Assembly (NCBI RefSeq): GCF_000215745.1
Contig: NC_015663.1
Coordinates: 2,542,001 to 2,606,000, forward strand
Direction: 5' to 3'
Source of the DNA: Klebsiella aerogenes KCTC 2190
GTDB lineage: Bacteria > Pseudomonadota > Gammaproteobacteria > Enterobacterales > Enterobacteriaceae
DNA: 64,000 nt
Under the pieces are notes generated by a model that worked only from the letters and a program-made list of their open reading frames with translations, was not told where the DNA came from and did no database searches. Positions 9,743 to 20,264 of the stretch are shown here, piece after piece (the stretch's first letter is position 1; each line of letters opens with the position of its first letter). The position numbers and the translations under genes were made by a program.

Positions 9743-9819
9743 GGAGCGGTAGTTCAGTCGGTTAGAATACCTGCCTGTCACGCAGGGGGTCGCGGGTTCG
9801 AGTCCCGTCCGTTCCGCCA
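9743..9819 (+). tRNA. aspV: tRNA-Asp (anticodon GTC), second copy
   Basis: The 77 bases are identical to the copy at 293-369, including anticodon GTC and the encoded CCA at 9817-9819. It has its own promoter and terminator. The position after dnaQ is that of E. coli aspV, a known integration site for accessory DNA in enteric bacteria. Confidence 0.98.
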
Positions 9820-9826
9820 CTATTCA

Positions 9827-9858
9827 GAAGGCCTGAATCAGAAATGATTCAGGCCTTC
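9827..9858 (+). terminator. Terminator of aspV
   Basis: A perfect 14-bp stem, GAAGGCCTGAATCA with TGATTCAGGCCTTC, closes a GAAA tetraloop. The trailing T tract is short. Confidence 0.85.
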
Positions 9859-9879
9859 GTCGTTTGGGGGAATTATCAT

Positions 9880-10761
9880 TTAATCCGCCCCTAACGCCTC
9901 TTCAACACACTGCATAAATACCCGCATTGCCGGGCTAACTACTTTACCGGCGTGATGAGCGCATATCGCGTTAATAGTGAGCGGAACAGCGCTAAACGGT
10001 AGCTCAACCAGCGTACCGCGCTTAAGCTCTTCCTCAACGGCGAAACGCGGCAGATAGCTGACGCCAAGATTGCTCGCCACGCACTGCTTAATACTTTCGA
10101 TACTCCAGAGCTCAATGGTATTTTCCAGGGTAATGGCGCGCTGGCGCAGCGTGCTTTCAAAAATTTGCCGAAATACGCACTGTGGCTCATTGATAACAAA
10201 GCTCAGCGGGATATGTTGCCCGCAGCGGGTAAAATCGACCGCCGGATGCTGCGGCGAGGCGACCAGCGTCAGCGGCTGCTGGCCAAAGCTTGTCATGGTT
10301 AACGCGTCATCGTTGCCAACCCGATAAAACACGCCCAAATCGGCGCTATCGTTGAGTAGCGCATCACGGATGACATAACAGTTAAGTGATTGCAATGATA
10401 AGCGTACCTGCGGCGCTCGTTGTTTAAAGCGCTGTAGCACCTGCGGCATTTTATAGGCCAGCAGGGTTTCCCCACAGGCAACGCGCAGCTCGCCAGCCGG
10501 TTCGCTATCCTCGCGAGCCGCCTCACGAATGGTTTCCATCACCCTCGCCAGTTCATGGACGTGCGGCAGCACCTTTTTACCGGATTCGGTCAGGCACATG
10601 CGGCGGCCTATTTTTTCAAACAGCTGAACGGCAAGTTCTTGCTCAAGCTGTTGAATATGAAAGGTCACGGTGGATTGCGTACAGCATAGTTTTTGCGCCG
10701 CGCGTAAAAACGAGCCTTCTTCCACTACCGTCTTGAGAGTAATAAAACGCCGCAGATCCAT
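9880..10761 (-). CDS. LysR-family transcriptional regulator
   Basis: This 293-residue regulator has the LysR winged HTH at about 1-62 (SFLRAAQKLCCTQSTVTFHI) and an effector domain from about residue 90. It is divergent from the EamB-like exporter, so it is the likely regulator of that gene and may sense an amino acid or its derivative. It does not correspond to an E. coli gene at this position. The pair forms a two-gene module directly downstream of aspV. Confidence 0.82.
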   Translation of the reverse strand: MDLRRFITLKTVVEEGSFLRAAQKLCCTQSTVTFHIQQLEQELAVQLFEKIGRRMCLTESGKKVLPHVHELARVMETIREAAREDSEPAGELRVACGETLLAYKMPQVLQRFKQRAPQVRLSLQSLNCYVIRDALLNDSADLGVFYRVGNDDALTMTSFGQQPLTLVASPQHPAVDFTRCGQHIPLSFVINEPQCVFRQIFESTLRQRAITLENTIELWSIESIKQCVASNLGVSYLPRFAVEEELKRGTLVELPFSAVPLTINAICAHHAGKVVSPAMRVFMQCVEEALGAD

Positions 10762-10864
10762 TTCGCCACCAACTATCGAAATTATCGAATTCAGAATCAG
10801 AAAACATTCATTTTTTTAAATGAATAGCTTCGGGTACTGTCTGCCAAAACGAAGGAGAAGACAA
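10762..10864. promoter_or_regulatory. Divergent control region, LysR regulator / exporter
   Basis: The 103-bp region is AT-rich. It holds the repeated motif ATCGAA (near 10776-10792) and a perfect dyad ATTCATTT-AAATGAAT around 10807-10825. LysR regulators usually bind such sites between divergent genes. No binding site was proven. Confidence 0.4.
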
Positions 10865-11455
10865 GTGACCCCAGCTTTGATTAGTGCTTTTTTGACTTAT
10901 ACCCTGATAACCGCGCTGACTCCCGGCCCCAATAATATTCTTGCCCTCAGCAGCGTCACCTCCCATGGCTTACGCCGCAGTCTGCGGGTGCTGGCAGGGA
11001 TGAGCATTGGTTTTATTATCACTATGCTGATTTGCGCGGCTTTAACCTTTTCGCTGGTGGAACTCGACTCACGCTTTACCCGGCTATTGGGATGGATTGG
11101 CGCGGCGTATATCCTGTGGCTGGCCTGGCAGATAGCCAAAAGTAAACCGGGAGCAGGCGCGCTGAGTACAGAGCCGGTGGGGTTCTGGGCGAGCCTGGGC
11201 CTGCAGTTCGTCAACGTAAAAATTATTCTGTACGGCATCACCGCGCTCTCTACCTTTGTCCTGCCCGTTACCCGCGAGCCGGTTTGGCTCATTAGCGTGA
11301 GTCTGCTGCTGGCGGCGATTGGCGCGCTGGGAAACCTGTGCTGGGCGCTGGCGGGGCATCTGTTTCAGCGCCTGTTTTTGCTGTACGGACGGCAACTGAA
11401 CTGGGTGTTGGCAGCGTTATTGGTCTACTGCGCTTTGCGGATCGTGGTGGAATAA
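10865..11455 (+). CDS. LysE/RhtB-family exporter, EamB (YfiK)-like
   Basis: This 196-residue inner-membrane protein has about six transmembrane segments and the LysE-family signature TPGPNNILALSS near residues 18-30. Sequence and length closely resemble E. coli EamB (YfiK), which exports O-acetylserine and cysteine; that substrate is inferred. The GTG at 10865 was chosen because AAGGAG ends 7 nt upstream, and the longer frame from 10820 would add a non-membrane leader unlike the family. The divergent LysR gene is its probable regulator. Confidence 0.83.
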   Translation: MTPALISAFLTYTLITALTPGPNNILALSSVTSHGLRRSLRVLAGMSIGFIITMLICAALTFSLVELDSRFTRLLGWIGAAYILWLAWQIAKSKPGAGALSTEPVGFWASLGLQFVNVKIILYGITALSTFVLPVTREPVWLISVSLLLAAIGALGNLCWALAGHLFQRLFLLYGRQLNWVLAALLVYCALRIVVE

Positions 11456-11476
11456 AAAGGGAGCGCAGCGGCTCCC
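11451..11476 (-). terminator. Terminator of yafV
   Basis: Read on the minus strand, GGGAGC and GCTCCC form a stem followed by TTTTTATT, 10 nt after the yafV stop. It overlaps the stop region of the convergent exporter gene. Confidence 0.75.
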
Positions 11477-11485
11477 GAAAAGTGT

Positions 11486-12256
11486 TTAGCCGATCGTGAA
11501 AGGATCGGCATCCTGCCAGGCCGGAAATTTCTCGCGATACTCCTGCAGCGCGGCCAACGACAGATCGGCATCGAGCCGCGTCGCCTGATGCGGTTCGGCG
11601 GTGGCGATAATCTCTCCCTGCGGGCTGATGATACGGCTATCGCCCCGATAGTGGTGGCCATTGCCATCGGTGCCGACGCGGTTGCAGCCGGCGACGTAGG
11701 CCTGGTTTTCAATAGCTCTGGCGACCAGCAGCGATTGCCAGTGCAGCGAACGCGGGGCTGGCCAGTTAGCGACATACAGCGCCAGGTCGTAATCGTTGTG
11801 GTTACGCGACCATACCGGGAAGCGCAGGTCATAGCACACCAGCGGCAGAATTCGCCAGCCGCGCCATTCAAAGACCACTCGTTCAGTACCTGCCTCGTAA
11901 TGGTGATGCTCATCCGCCATGCGGAACAGGTGACGCTTATCGTAAAAGTGCGTTTTACCGCCGGGTTCTACCAGCAGAAAGCGGTTCACCGGGCCGCGTT
12001 CGGTCTGCAAGGCTGCGCTACCGGCAATCAGTGCGTTAGTTTGCTCCGCTTTCGCCAGCATCCACTCAACGACCTCTCCCTGCGGCATCGACTGCTTCGC
12101 CGCTTCCATGGCAAATCCGGTAGTAAACATCTCAGGCAGCACAATGATGTCGCGCCCGCTCACTTCTTCCAGCTGACGATCGAAATGGCGCAGGTTGGCG
12201 GGACCATCCATCCACACCAGCGGTTGCTGCAACAGCGTAATTTTCAAGCCAGACAC
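11486..12256 (-). CDS. yafV: Omega-amidase YafV (nitrilase superfamily)
   Basis: This 256-residue carbon-nitrogen hydrolase converts 2-oxoglutaramate or 2-oxosuccinamate to the dicarboxylic 2-oxoacid plus ammonia, a metabolite-repair step linked to methionine salvage. The Glu-Lys-Cys triad is visible as Glu42 (LPEMF), Lys107 (YDKRHLF) and Cys141 (VCYDLRF). The GTG at 12256 was chosen: GGAG lies 9 nt upstream and the length then equals that of the E. coli protein. An ATG at 12271 is an alternative. The E. coli neighbour ivy is absent between this gene and fadE. Confidence 0.88.
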   Translation of the reverse strand: MSGLKITLLQQPLVWMDGPANLRHFDRQLEEVSGRDIIVLPEMFTTGFAMEAAKQSMPQGEVVEWMLAKAEQTNALIAGSAALQTERGPVNRFLLVEPGGKTHFYDKRHLFRMADEHHHYEAGTERVVFEWRGWRILPLVCYDLRFPVWSRNHNDYDLALYVANWPAPRSLHWQSLLVARAIENQAYVAGCNRVGTDGNGHHYRGDSRIISPQGEIIATAEPHQATRLDADLSLAALQEYREKFPAWQDADPFTIG

Positions 12257-12370
12257 AGTGGTGAACTCCATTATGAAGAGGGCATAAGCTAATTTTAATA
12301 CCATATCAGCAGCGGGAGGCGGCATGGAATATTTTGTTAAAAAAATGCTACTTTGGCGGGGGAGTAACAA

Positions 12371-12398
12371 AAGAAAAGGCGGGGAAATTCCCCGCCTT
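12371..12398 (-). terminator. Terminator of fadE
   Basis: AAGGCGGGG pairs with CCCCGCCTT. On the minus strand the stem is followed by TTTTCTTTTG, 26 nt after the fadE stop. Confidence 0.85.
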
Positions 12399-12424
12399 CG
12401 TCGTGATGTGTGGCAATGCTTTTA

Positions 12425-14869
12425 TTATGCCGCTTCAATCTTGCGGATTTTTTCCGGCAGCTTTACCGGTTTGGTCGCCAGTTCATCCGCCGCGAAATCA
12501 TCAACGTTAATACTGCGCAGACGGCTGGTTTCCGCACGGGTCAGAATCGAGGCTTCCTCCTGATTAATTAACCCTTTGGCCAGCGCATTAGTGGCCAGCT
12601 CATCCAGGCGGGTGAACGGCAGATTTTTACCCAGCTCTTTGCAGATGCGCTGGTGGATTGGGTCCGCCGCCATCACATCCAGCAGCGCCTCTTCCAGCAG
12701 GCCAACCGGGTTATGTTCGCTTGGCGTCAGGTACTGGCCGCGACCGATACGAGAGCGGGTCGCGCTCGGAACCTGCAGAATTTTCGCTACTTTATGATCC
12801 AGCTTGTCGGACGGCGCATCGTAGTGACGGCCGGTCGGGAAGATGGCGAGACGCAGCGCGCCGGCGACAAAGCGGTTCGGGAAATTCTTCAGCAGGTCAT
12901 CGATAGCCTGCTCTGCCTGATACAGCGCATCCTGCACGCCCCAATGGACCAGCGGCAGATCCGCTTCATTACGGCCTTCATCGTCATAACGTTTCAGCAC
13001 CGCCGATGCCAGGTAAAGCTGGCTCAGCACGTCGCCGAGACGCGCGGAGATACGTTCGCGACGCTTCAGGCTGCCGCCCAGTACCGCCATTGATACATCC
13101 GACAGCAGGGCCAGGTTGGCGCTCAGGCGGTTCATATGCTGATAGTAGCGGCGTGTAGTATCACGGGTCGGCGCGCTGCTGGTGCGGCCGCGAGTCAGGC
13201 CCAGCCAGAAGCTGCGTACTTTGTTGCTACCGACATGGCCGATATGTTTAAACAGCAGCTTATCGAAGGCGTTAACGTCATTGTTCTGCGCGGCGGCCAT
13301 CTCATCCAGTACATACGGATGGCAGCGAATCGCCCCCTGACCAAAGATCATCATGCTGCGGGTGAGGATATTCGCCCCTTCAACGGTAATGGCGATCGGC
13401 GCGCCCTGATAAGCGCGGGCAAGGAAGTTGCCTTCGCCCAGCATGATGCCTTTACCGCCGGTAATATCCATAGCGTCTATGATTGAACGCTGGCCGCGGT
13501 GGGTACAATGATATTTAACGATCGCCGACAGCACCGCCGGTTTCTCGCCAAGCATAATCCCGTAGGTAATCAGCGAAGCGGCGGCGTCCATTACGTAGGC
13601 GTTGCCTGCGATACGCGCCAGCGGCTCTTCGATCCCTTCCATTTTACCAATCGAGATTTTGAACTGACGGCGAATGTGGGCGTAGGCGCCGGTCGCCATA
13701 GCGACGGATTTCAGGCCGCCGGTGGCGTTGGACGGCAGAGTAATACCGCGACCCACGGACAGGCACTCAACCAGCATACGCCACCCCTGGCCGGCCATGC
13801 TCGGGCCGCCGATGATGTAATCGATCGGTACGAAAATATCTTTACCACGAGTGGGGCCGTTCTGGAACGGTACGTTCAGCGGGAAGTGACGACGGCCAAT
13901 TTCCACGCCCGGCGTTGAGGTAGGGATCAGCGCGCAGGTGATACCGAGTTCTTCCTCGCCGCCCAGCAGACGGTCCGGGTCTGAGAGTTTGAAAGCCAGG
14001 CCCAGTACGGTGGCGATTGGCGCGAGGGTGATATAGCGCTTGTTCCAGGTCAGGCGCATCCCCAGCACCTGCTGACCCTGCCAGTCGCCCATACAGACTA
14101 CGCCGGTATCCGGGATCGCGCCGGCGTCGGAGCCCGCTTCCGGGCTGGTCAACGCGAAGCATGGGATCTCCTGACCACGCGCCAGGCGCGGCAGGTAGTG
14201 ATTTTTCTGCTCTTCGGTACCGTAATGTTGCAGCAGTTCGCCCGGCCCTAAGGAGTTAGGCACGCCGACGGTGATCGCCAGGATCCCGGAAACGCCGGAC
14301 AGCTTTTGCAGTACGCGAGACTGGGCATAGGCGGAAAACTCCAGGCCGCCGTACTCTTTCTTAATGATCATCGCAAAGAAGCGATGCTCTTTCAGGTACG
14401 CCCACAGCTCCGGCGGCAGATCCGCCATTTCATGGGTAATTTCGAAGTCGTTCGCCATGCGGCAGGCTTCTTCTACCGGGCCGTCGATGAAAGCCTGCTC
14501 TTCGGCGGTGAGGCGCGGCTGCGGATAGTTATGCAGCTTGTGCCAGTCCGGGTTGCCGCGGAACAGATCGCCTTCCCACCAGGTGGTGCCGGCATCGATG
14601 GCTTCTTTTTCCGTACGCGACATCGGCGGCATTACTTTGCGGAAGGCGCGGAATGCCGGGGCGGAGAAAAGGGATTTACGCATCGGCGCAAAGTTGAACG
14701 GCAGCAGGATAATCGCCAGCGGCAACAGCAGCCAGATATTCCACAGCCCCGCCACGCTGAGCGCCGCGGTCCAGGCGAGCAAAATCACGCTGCTGAGAAG
14801 CAGGCTGACTCGGTGATAGAAGAGCACGCCGAGTAACACTACGGTTGCAACAATACTCAAAATCATCAT
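12425..14869 (-). CDS. fadE: Acyl-CoA dehydrogenase
   Basis: This 814-residue FAD enzyme, the length of E. coli FadE, catalyses the first step of beta-oxidation, the conversion of acyl-CoA to trans-2-enoyl-CoA. The N-terminus (about 1-55) has two hydrophobic segments that would hold it at the inner membrane. The acyl-CoA dehydrogenase core follows, with [14 protein letters not shown] near 245, [14 protein letters not shown] near 455 and [15 protein letters not shown] near 490. A DUF1974-type C-terminal extension fills the last 250 residues. A FadR-like operator lies upstream. Confidence 0.96.
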   Translation of the reverse strand: MMILSIVATVVLLGVLFYHRVSLLLSSVILLAWTAALSVAGLWNIWLLLPLAIILLPFNFAPMRKSLFSAPAFRAFRKVMPPMSRTEKEAIDAGTTWWEGDLFRGNPDWHKLHNYPQPRLTAEEQAFIDGPVEEACRMANDFEITHEMADLPPELWAYLKEHRFFAMIIKKEYGGLEFSAYAQSRVLQKLSGVSGILAITVGVPNSLGPGELLQHYGTEEQKNHYLPRLARGQEIPCFALTSPEAGSDAGAIPDTGVVCMGDWQGQQVLGMRLTWNKRYITLAPIATVLGLAFKLSDPDRLLGGEEELGITCALIPTSTPGVEIGRRHFPLNVPFQNGPTRGKDIFVPIDYIIGGPSMAGQGWRMLVECLSVGRGITLPSNATGGLKSVAMATGAYAHIRRQFKISIGKMEGIEEPLARIAGNAYVMDAAASLITYGIMLGEKPAVLSAIVKYHCTHRGQRSIIDAMDITGGKGIMLGEGNFLARAYQGAPIAITVEGANILTRSMMIFGQGAIRCHPYVLDEMAAAQNNDVNAFDKLLFKHIGHVGSNKVRSFWLGLTRGRTSSAPTRDTTRRYYQHMNRLSANLALLSDVSMAVLGGSLKRRERISARLGDVLSQLYLASAVLKRYDDEGRNEADLPLVHWGVQDALYQAEQAIDDLLKNFPNRFVAGALRLAIFPTGRHYDAPSDKLDHKVAKILQVPSATRSRIGRGQYLTPSEHNPVGLLEEALLDVMAADPIHQRICKELGKNLPFTRLDELATNALAKGLINQEEASILTRAETSRLRSINVDDFAADELATKPVKLPEKIRKIEAA

Positions 14870-14892
14870 AGAGAAATGCTCCCTTATCTTGT

Positions 14893-14909
14893 AGGAGGTC
14901 TGACCACTT
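14893..14909. promoter_or_regulatory. Putative FadR operator upstream of fadE
   Basis: The sequence AGGAGGTCTGACCACTT contains the dyad core GGTCTGACC of the FadR site (consensus on the other strand approximately CTGGTCNGACC). It lies about 25 bp before the fadE start. FadR repression, relieved by long-chain acyl-CoA, is established for E. coli fadE; binding here is inferred. Confidence 0.65.
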
Positions 14910-15109
14910 GTGATGTATTGGTTGTAGTGGATGTAATTTGTTTTAGCAATGTGTTTACAAAATAATTACAACCTTGCTCACATTGTTGGCTGGAAAAGCG
15001 GCACGTAAAATCAAAAGGACGAGGGATAACGTTGCCTGCTGCTTCTCGCTTCGGCGGCTATCCGGTACACTGCCAGGGTTATTCCAACCAATACTGAAGG
15101 ATTATCCTC

Positions 15110-15691
15110 ATGTACCAGGATCTTATTCGTAACGAACTGAACGAAGCCGCGGAAACGCTGGCCAACTTTCTGCAGGACGAGGCCAACATTCACGCTATCC
15201 AGCGCGCGGCGGTACTGCTGGCGGATAGCTTCAAAGCTGGCGGTAAAGTACTTTCCTGTGGCAACGGCGGTTCTCATTGCGATGCGATGCATTTTGCGGA
15301 AGAGCTGACCGGGCGTTATCGCGAGAACCGCCCTGGTTATCCGGCGATCGCTATTTCTGACGTCAGCCATCTGTCCTGCGTGAGTAATGATTTTGGCTAT
15401 GAATATGTCTTCTCCCGCTATGTTGAATCTGTTGGCCGCGCAGGCGATGTTCTGCTGGGCATTTCCACCTCCGGCAACTCCGGCAACGTGATCAAAGCGA
15501 TTGAAGCCGCGCGCGCGCAGGGAATGAAAGTGATCACCCTGACCGGTAAAGACGGCGGCAAAATGGCGGGTTCCGCCGATGTGGAAATTCGCGTACCGCA
15601 TTTCGGTTACGCCGATCGCATTCAGGAGATTCACATTAAGGTGATTCATATTCTGATTATGTTGATCGAAAAAGAGATGGTTAAAGCTTAA
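15110..15691 (+). CDS. gmhA: Sedoheptulose-7-phosphate isomerase
   Basis: This 193-residue cytoplasmic enzyme makes D-glycero-D-manno-heptose 7-phosphate, the first step of ADP-heptose synthesis for the LPS inner core. The SIS-domain fold is evident from [21 protein letters not shown] at about 49-69 and [11 protein letters not shown] near 117-127. The catalytic Glu and metal-binding His lie in AEELTG and EIHIKVIH. It is divergent from fadE and followed by yafJ, as in E. coli (lpcA). Confidence 0.96.
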
Positions 15692-15787
15692 CTTGCCATG
15701 ATGACGGCGCCGTGGCTTCCATGTTGAGGAGCCGCGGCGACAAGGCTTTAGCGGCAGGATATTTTGTGCAGTGGTATGAGGTGATCT

Positions 15788-16555
15788 ATGTGCGAATTGC
15801 TCGGGATGAGCGCCAATGTGCCGACCGATATCTGTTTTAGCTTCTCCGGGCTGGTTCAGCGCGGGGGCGGCACCGGGCCGCATAAAGACGGCTGGGGTAT
15901 TACCTTTTACGAAGGGAAAGGGTGTCGCACATTTAAAGATCCGCAGCCGAGCTTTCAGTCGCCAATAGCCAAACTGGTACAGGATTATCCCATTAAATCC
16001 TGTTCCGTCATTGCCCATATCCGTCAGGCCAACCGTGGCGAAGTGGCGCTGGAGAACACCCATCCGTTCACCCGCGAACTGTGGGGCCGCCACTGGACCT
16101 ACGCCCATAACGGCCAGCTCAAGGGTTATAAATCGCTGAAGACGGGAAATTTCCGCCCGGTGGGCGAGACCGACAGCGAAACGGCTTTCTGCTGGCTGTT
16201 GCACCGTTTAACCGAGCGCTATCCGCGCACGCCTGGCAATATGGTCGGCGTGTTTAAATACATCGCGACGCTGGCGGGCGAAATGCGCGAGAAGGGCGTG
16301 TTTAATATGCTGTTATCGGACGGGCGCTATGTGATGGCGTACTGTTCAACCAACCTGTACTGGATCACCCGTCGGGCGCCGTTTGGCGTGGCGAAGCTAC
16401 TGGATCAGGATGTGGAAATTGATTTTCAACGTGAGACCACACCAAACGATGTGGTCTCCGTTATCGCCACTCAGCCGCTGACCGGCAATGAGGCCTGGAA
16501 TAAAATCATGCCAGGCGAGTGGGCGTTATTTTGCCTCGGGGAGCGTATAGTTTGA
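15788..16555 (+). CDS. yafJ: Class II glutamine amidotransferase-like protein YafJ
   Basis: This 255-residue Ntn-hydrolase begins [10 protein letters not shown], so Cys2 becomes the N-terminal nucleophile after Met removal. The glutamine-binding segments AHIRQANRG and ENTHPF, and the HNGQLKG segment, are present. It has no synthase domain, so it is a stand-alone amidase or transferase whose substrate is not established. AGGTGA lies just upstream of the ATG. It converges on yafK, and the two coding ends overlap by 30 nt. Confidence 0.88.
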   Translation: MCELLGMSANVPTDICFSFSGLVQRGGGTGPHKDGWGITFYEGKGCRTFKDPQPSFQSPIAKLVQDYPIKSCSVIAHIRQANRGEVALENTHPFTRELWGRHWTYAHNGQLKGYKSLKTGNFRPVGETDSETAFCWLLHRLTERYPRTPGNMVGVFKYIATLAGEMREKGVFNMLLSDGRYVMAYCSTNLYWITRRAPFGVAKLLDQDVEIDFQRETTPNDVVSVIATQPLTGNEAWNKIMPGEWALFCLGERIV

Positions 16556-17266
16556 GGCCAGCTGCGGCTGGATAACCTCGTGGCTGAGCGGCTTGCTGAC
16601 GATATAACGGCCATCCATCACCGAAACCACCGGCGGTTTGTGGGTCTGCTGGAAGTAGTCATAGCCTGGCTTCAACTGCTTCCAGAAATCCGCATAGTAC
16701 GAGAACTTATGTCGCGCCATGTTGGCGTCGGTCATGCGGAACGGGTAGATGCTGACCTGCACGCTTGGCTGGCCAAATACCAGCGCGCCGGTGACAAACT
16801 GGAAGATCTCGTCAATGCCGGTATCGGTCATCGCGTAGCAGCCGACGGAAACGCAGGCGCCGTGGATCATCAGGTATTTACCTTCATAGCCGTGCGCGCG
16901 ATCGTAGGCATTCGGGAAGCCGATATTGATCGCTTTATAAAAGCGGCTGTCTGGTTTTAGCTGACTGCGCGAGACGTTATAAAATCCTTCCGGACTTTTG
17001 AAATCGCCCTGGCGTTGCTTCGGCCCGAGGCCGCCGGAGTAGTTACAGATCCGGTAGCTATCGAGAAGCTGGTAGGTTTCGCCCATTTTGACGTAGAGAT
17101 CGAGCATCCGCTCTTCTTTGAAGATCTCGATATAAACGGGAGAGCCCATTAACTGCTGTTTATATTCTTTGCTAACCGGCGTTGTCGGGCTGTTACTGCT
17201 GAGTAACCCAGCAAATGACACGCACGGCAACAGAAGCATCGCAATAAAGAATGCGATTTTGCGCAT
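16526..17266 (-). CDS. yafK: L,D-transpeptidase-fold protein YafK (DpaA/LdtF)
   Basis: This 246-residue exported protein has a signal peptide ending near residue 19 (CVSFA). The YkuD-type domain has His135 and catalytic Cys143 in [15 protein letters not shown]. The E. coli homologue DpaA (LdtF) acts as an amidase that releases Braun lipoprotein from peptidoglycan rather than as a typical transpeptidase. The start at 17266 has AAGGAA 8 nt upstream and gives the E. coli length; the frame runs on to 17290 without support. Confidence 0.88.
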   Translation of the reverse strand: MRKIAFFIAMLLLPCVSFAGLLSSNSPTTPVSKEYKQQLMGSPVYIEIFKEERMLDLYVKMGETYQLLDSYRICNYSGGLGPKQRQGDFKSPEGFYNVSRSQLKPDSRFYKAINIGFPNAYDRAHGYEGKYLMIHGACVSVGCYAMTDTGIDEIFQFVTGALVFGQPSVQVSIYPFRMTDANMARHKFSYYADFWKQLKPGYDYFQQTHKPPVVSVMDGRYIVSKPLSHEVIQPQLASNYTLPEAK

Positions 17267-17675
17267 ACTGCTTGTTCCTTGATAAAACAAAAAACCACAT
17301 GCCAGGACGGCAAGAGATACCCGAAATCAGAGTTTTCTGGATTTAGAGCGCTCACATTAGCATCACGGCAGTTTTTCGCAAGCACGGTGTGGCTGCGTTT
17401 ACAATTTAATGTTCCTTTATAGCGAATATTGCCGCAAAGCGCAGTGAGAACTTTGCGCAATAGCTCGCATTTTAGAAGCACTTATTGGCGCTTTTCCTAC
17501 TTCTGCTACTCACAAAATGTTACACTCCCGCCGTTTATGACCAGGGTAAGAAAGGATGCTTCTCTCCCGTCTTGTGCCCCCGTGGCACCGCTATTCCTTT
17601 CTTATTCTGATATTCCATCAATAATGCTGGCCTCGGCTTGAGCCGGGGTTTAGGTTACGGATACCTGCTAACGAT
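17267..17675. other. Intergenic region between yafK and nqrA
   Basis: This 409-bp divergent control region shows no credible small gene. It holds an extended -10 element, TG-T-TACACT, at 17518-17526, a candidate nqr promoter without a good -35 box. Near 17630-17650 a short CGGCTTGAGCCG dyad occurs just before nqrA. The nqrA start itself has no strong Shine-Dalgarno sequence. Confidence 0.4.
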
Positions 17676-19022
17676 ATGATTAAAATCACGAAAGGGCTGG
17701 ATTTGCCCATAGCTGGCATGCCATTACAGCAGATCTCGCCCCGGCCTGCGGTGAAACGCGTCGCGCTGCTCGGCGAGGAGTACGTCGGCATGCGCCCCTC
17801 GATGGCCGTGAGCGAAGGCGATCGGGTGCAAAAAGGCCAGGTGCTGTTCGAAGATAAAAAGAACGCCGGGGTACGTTTTACCGCGCCAGCCAGTGGGGTG
17901 GTCAGCGCCATTCATCGCGGCGAGCGCCGGGTGCTGCAATCGGTGGTGATTGATATCGACGGCAGCAATGAGGCGGTGTCGTTTACCCGCTATGCATTAG
18001 AAGATCTTAACGATTTGCCACGGGAAGCGGTGCAGCAACAGCTGCTGGAATCCGGGCAGTGGACGGCGTTTCGTACCCGTCCTTTCAGCAAAATTCCCGC
18101 GCCGGGTAGCGTTCCGGCGGCTATTTTCGTCACTGCTATCGATACCAACCCGCTGGCGGCTGAACCGCAGCCGATTATCCTGGCCCAGCGTGAAGCCTTT
18201 GATGCCGGTCTGACGGTGCTGACGCGCCTGACGGACGGTAAAGTCCACGTCTGTCAGGCCAGCGGCGGCAAGCTGGGCGGCCATCCCGCCGGGCAGGTGA
18301 CATTCAACCAGTTTAGTGGCCCGCATCCGGCAGGGCTTGCCGGTACGCACATTCACTTCCTTGAGCCGGTCAGCCTGACCAAACAGGTCTGGCATCTCAA
18401 CTATCAGGAGGTCATCGCCATCGGCAGACTGTTCCTCGACGGCGAGCTGTACAGCGAACGCGTCATTGCCCTTGGCGGCCCGCAGGTAAAACAGCCTCGG
18501 CTGCTGCAAACCTGTCTTGGCGCCAGCCTCGATGAACTGCTGGCGGGCGAGCTGGTGGATGATGAAAACCGGGTAATTTCCGGTTCAGTCTTGAGCGGCA
18601 CTCACGCCTGCGGCCCTCACGCCTTCCTCGGGCGCTACCATTTGCAGGTCAGCGTGGTACGAGAAGGCCGCGAAAAAGAGCTATTTGGCTGGGTGATGCC
18701 GGGCAAAGAGAAGTTCTCGATTACCCGTACCACCCTTGGTCATTTCTTTAAGCGCAAGCGCTTTAATTTCTCCACTGATACTAACGGCGGCGAGCGGGCG
18801 ATGGTGCCGATCGGCAACTATGAGCGGGTGATGCCGCTGGATATTCTGCCCACCATATTGCTGCGCGATCTGCTCGCCGGCGATAGCGATAGCGCCCAGG
18901 CGCTGGGCTGTCTGGAGCTGGATGAAGAAGATCTGGCGCTCTGCACCTACGTTTGTCCGGGCAAATATGAATACGGCCCGGCGCTGCGCAGCGTGTTAAC
19001 CCAGATTGAGCAGGAAGGATAA
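17676..19022 (+). CDS. nqrA: Na+-translocating NADH:quinone reductase subunit A
   Basis: This 448-residue protein is the first subunit of Na+-NQR, the respiratory pump that couples NADH oxidation and ubiquinone reduction to sodium export. NqrA is the peripheral cytoplasmic subunit and contributes to the quinone site. The N-terminal lipoyl/barrel-sandwich-like domain (about 1-100) and the C-terminal segment [12 protein letters not shown] are recognisable. It starts the six-gene operon and ends 3 nt before nqrB. E. coli lacks this complex. Confidence 0.96.
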   Translation: MIKITKGLDLPIAGMPLQQISPRPAVKRVALLGEEYVGMRPSMAVSEGDRVQKGQVLFEDKKNAGVRFTAPASGVVSAIHRGERRVLQSVVIDIDGSNEAVSFTRYALEDLNDLPREAVQQQLLESGQWTAFRTRPFSKIPAPGSVPAAIFVTAIDTNPLAAEPQPIILAQREAFDAGLTVLTRLTDGKVHVCQASGGKLGGHPAGQVTFNQFSGPHPAGLAGTHIHFLEPVSLTKQVWHLNYQEVIAIGRLFLDGELYSERVIALGGPQVKQPRLLQTCLGASLDELLAGELVDDENRVISGSVLSGTHACGPHAFLGRYHLQVSVVREGREKELFGWVMPGKEKFSITRTTLGHFFKRKRFNFSTDTNGGERAMVPIGNYERVMPLDILPTILLRDLLAGDSDSAQALGCLELDEEDLALCTYVCPGKYEYGPALRSVLTQIEQEG

Positions 19023-19025
19023 GAG

Positions 19026-20264
19026 ATGGGCTTAAAGCACCTGATTGAGAAACTTGAGCCGCATTTCACGCACGGCGGCAAGTTAGCAAAATATTACCCG
19101 CTGTATGAAGCGGCGGCGACGATCTTCTACACCCCTGGTTTAGTCACCCGCGGCGCGGCGCACGTACGTGACGCCATCGACCTCAAGCGGATGATGATCC
19201 TCGTCTGGTTTGCGGTGTTCCCGGCGATGTTCTGGGGCATGTATAACGTCGGCTTGCAGACAATTCCGGCGCTGCACAAGCTATACGGCGCCGAACAGTT
19301 ACAGCAGGTAATAGCCAACAACTGGCACTATAGCGTTGCCCAGTGGTTAGGGGTGAGCTTCAGCGCCGATGCCGGGTGGCTCAGCATGATGACGCTGGGG
19401 GCGGTATTTTTCCTGCCTATCTACCTGACCGTATTCATCGTCGGCGGTTTTTGGGAAGTGCTGTTCGCGATTGTGCGCAAACATGAGATCAACGAAGGCT
19501 TTTTCGTTACCTCGATTCTCTTCGCGCTGATTGTGCCGCCAACGATGCCGCTATGGCAGGCGGCGCTGGGGATCTCCTTTGGCGTGGTGATTGCCAAAGA
19601 GATTTTCGGCGGCACCGGGCGCAACTTCCTCAACCCGGCGCTGGCGGGGCGCGCGTTTCTGTTCTTTGCCTACCCGGCGCAGATTTCCGGCGACCTGGTA
19701 TGGACGGCGGCGGACGGTTTTTCCGGCGCGACGCCGCTCTCCCAGTGGGCCAGCGGCGGCGGTGAAGCGCTGGTTAACGTCGCCACCGGCATCCCGGTGA
19801 GCTGGATGGACGCCTTCCTTGGCAATATTCCCGGCTCGATTGGCGAAGTGTCGACGCTGATGATCCTCATCGGCGGCGCGTTCATTATCTTTGCCCGTAT
19901 CGCCTCCTGGCGCATCGTCGCCGGGGTGATGGTCGGTATGATCGCCACCGCCACGCTGTTTAATTTCATCGGTTCCGATACCAACCCCATGTTCTCGATG
20001 CCGTGGTACTGGCATCTGGTGCTCGGCGGTTTCGCCTTCGGCATGATGTTTATGGCGACAGACCCGGTATCGGCTTCCTTTACCGATAAAGGTAAATGGA
20101 GCTACGGCCTGCTGATTGGCGTGATGTGCGTGCTGATTCGCGTCGTCAACCCGGCCTATCCGGAAGGGATGATGCTGGCGATTCTGTTCGCCAACCTCTT
20201 TGCGCCGCTGTTCGATTACCTGGTGGTGCAGGCCAATATCAAGCGGAGGAAGTCGCGTGGCTGA
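19026..20264 (+). CDS. nqrB: Na+-translocating NADH:quinone reductase subunit B
   Basis: This 412-residue integral membrane subunit carries riboflavin and a covalently bound FMN. The flavinylation motif SGAT is present with Thr236, the position known from Vibrio cholerae. About ten transmembrane helices are predicted. Attachment of FMN through phosphothreonine requires ApbE, whose gene is not in this operon. The coding end overlaps nqrC by 8 nt (GTGGCTGA), indicating translational coupling. Confidence 0.96.
   Translation: MGLKHLIEKLEPHFTHGGKLAKYYPLYEAAATIFYTPGLVTRGAAHVRDAIDLKRMMILVWFAVFPAMFWGMYNVGLQTIPALHKLYGAEQLQQVIANNWHYSVAQWLGVSFSADAGWLSMMTLGAVFFLPIYLTVFIVGGFWEVLFAIVRKHEINEGFFVTSILFALIVPPTMPLWQAALGISFGVVIAKEIFGGTGRNFLNPALAGRAFLFFAYPAQISGDLVWTAADGFSGATPLSQWASGGGEALVNVATGIPVSWMDAFLGNIPGSIGEVSTLMILIGGAFIIFARIASWRIVAGVMVGMIATATLFNFIGSDTNPMFSMPWYWHLVLGGFAFGMMFMATDPVSASFTDKGKWSYGLLIGVMCVLIRVVNPAYPEGMMLAILFANLFAPLFDYLVVQANIKRRKSRG

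Noticed and set aside
15011..16204. A 397-codon minus-strand frame across gmhA and yafJ
   Set aside because: It is antisense to two conserved genes and spans their intergenic gap. No family features were seen.
17398..17423. TTTACA and TATAGC as an nqrA promoter
   Set aside because: The spacing is only 14 bp.
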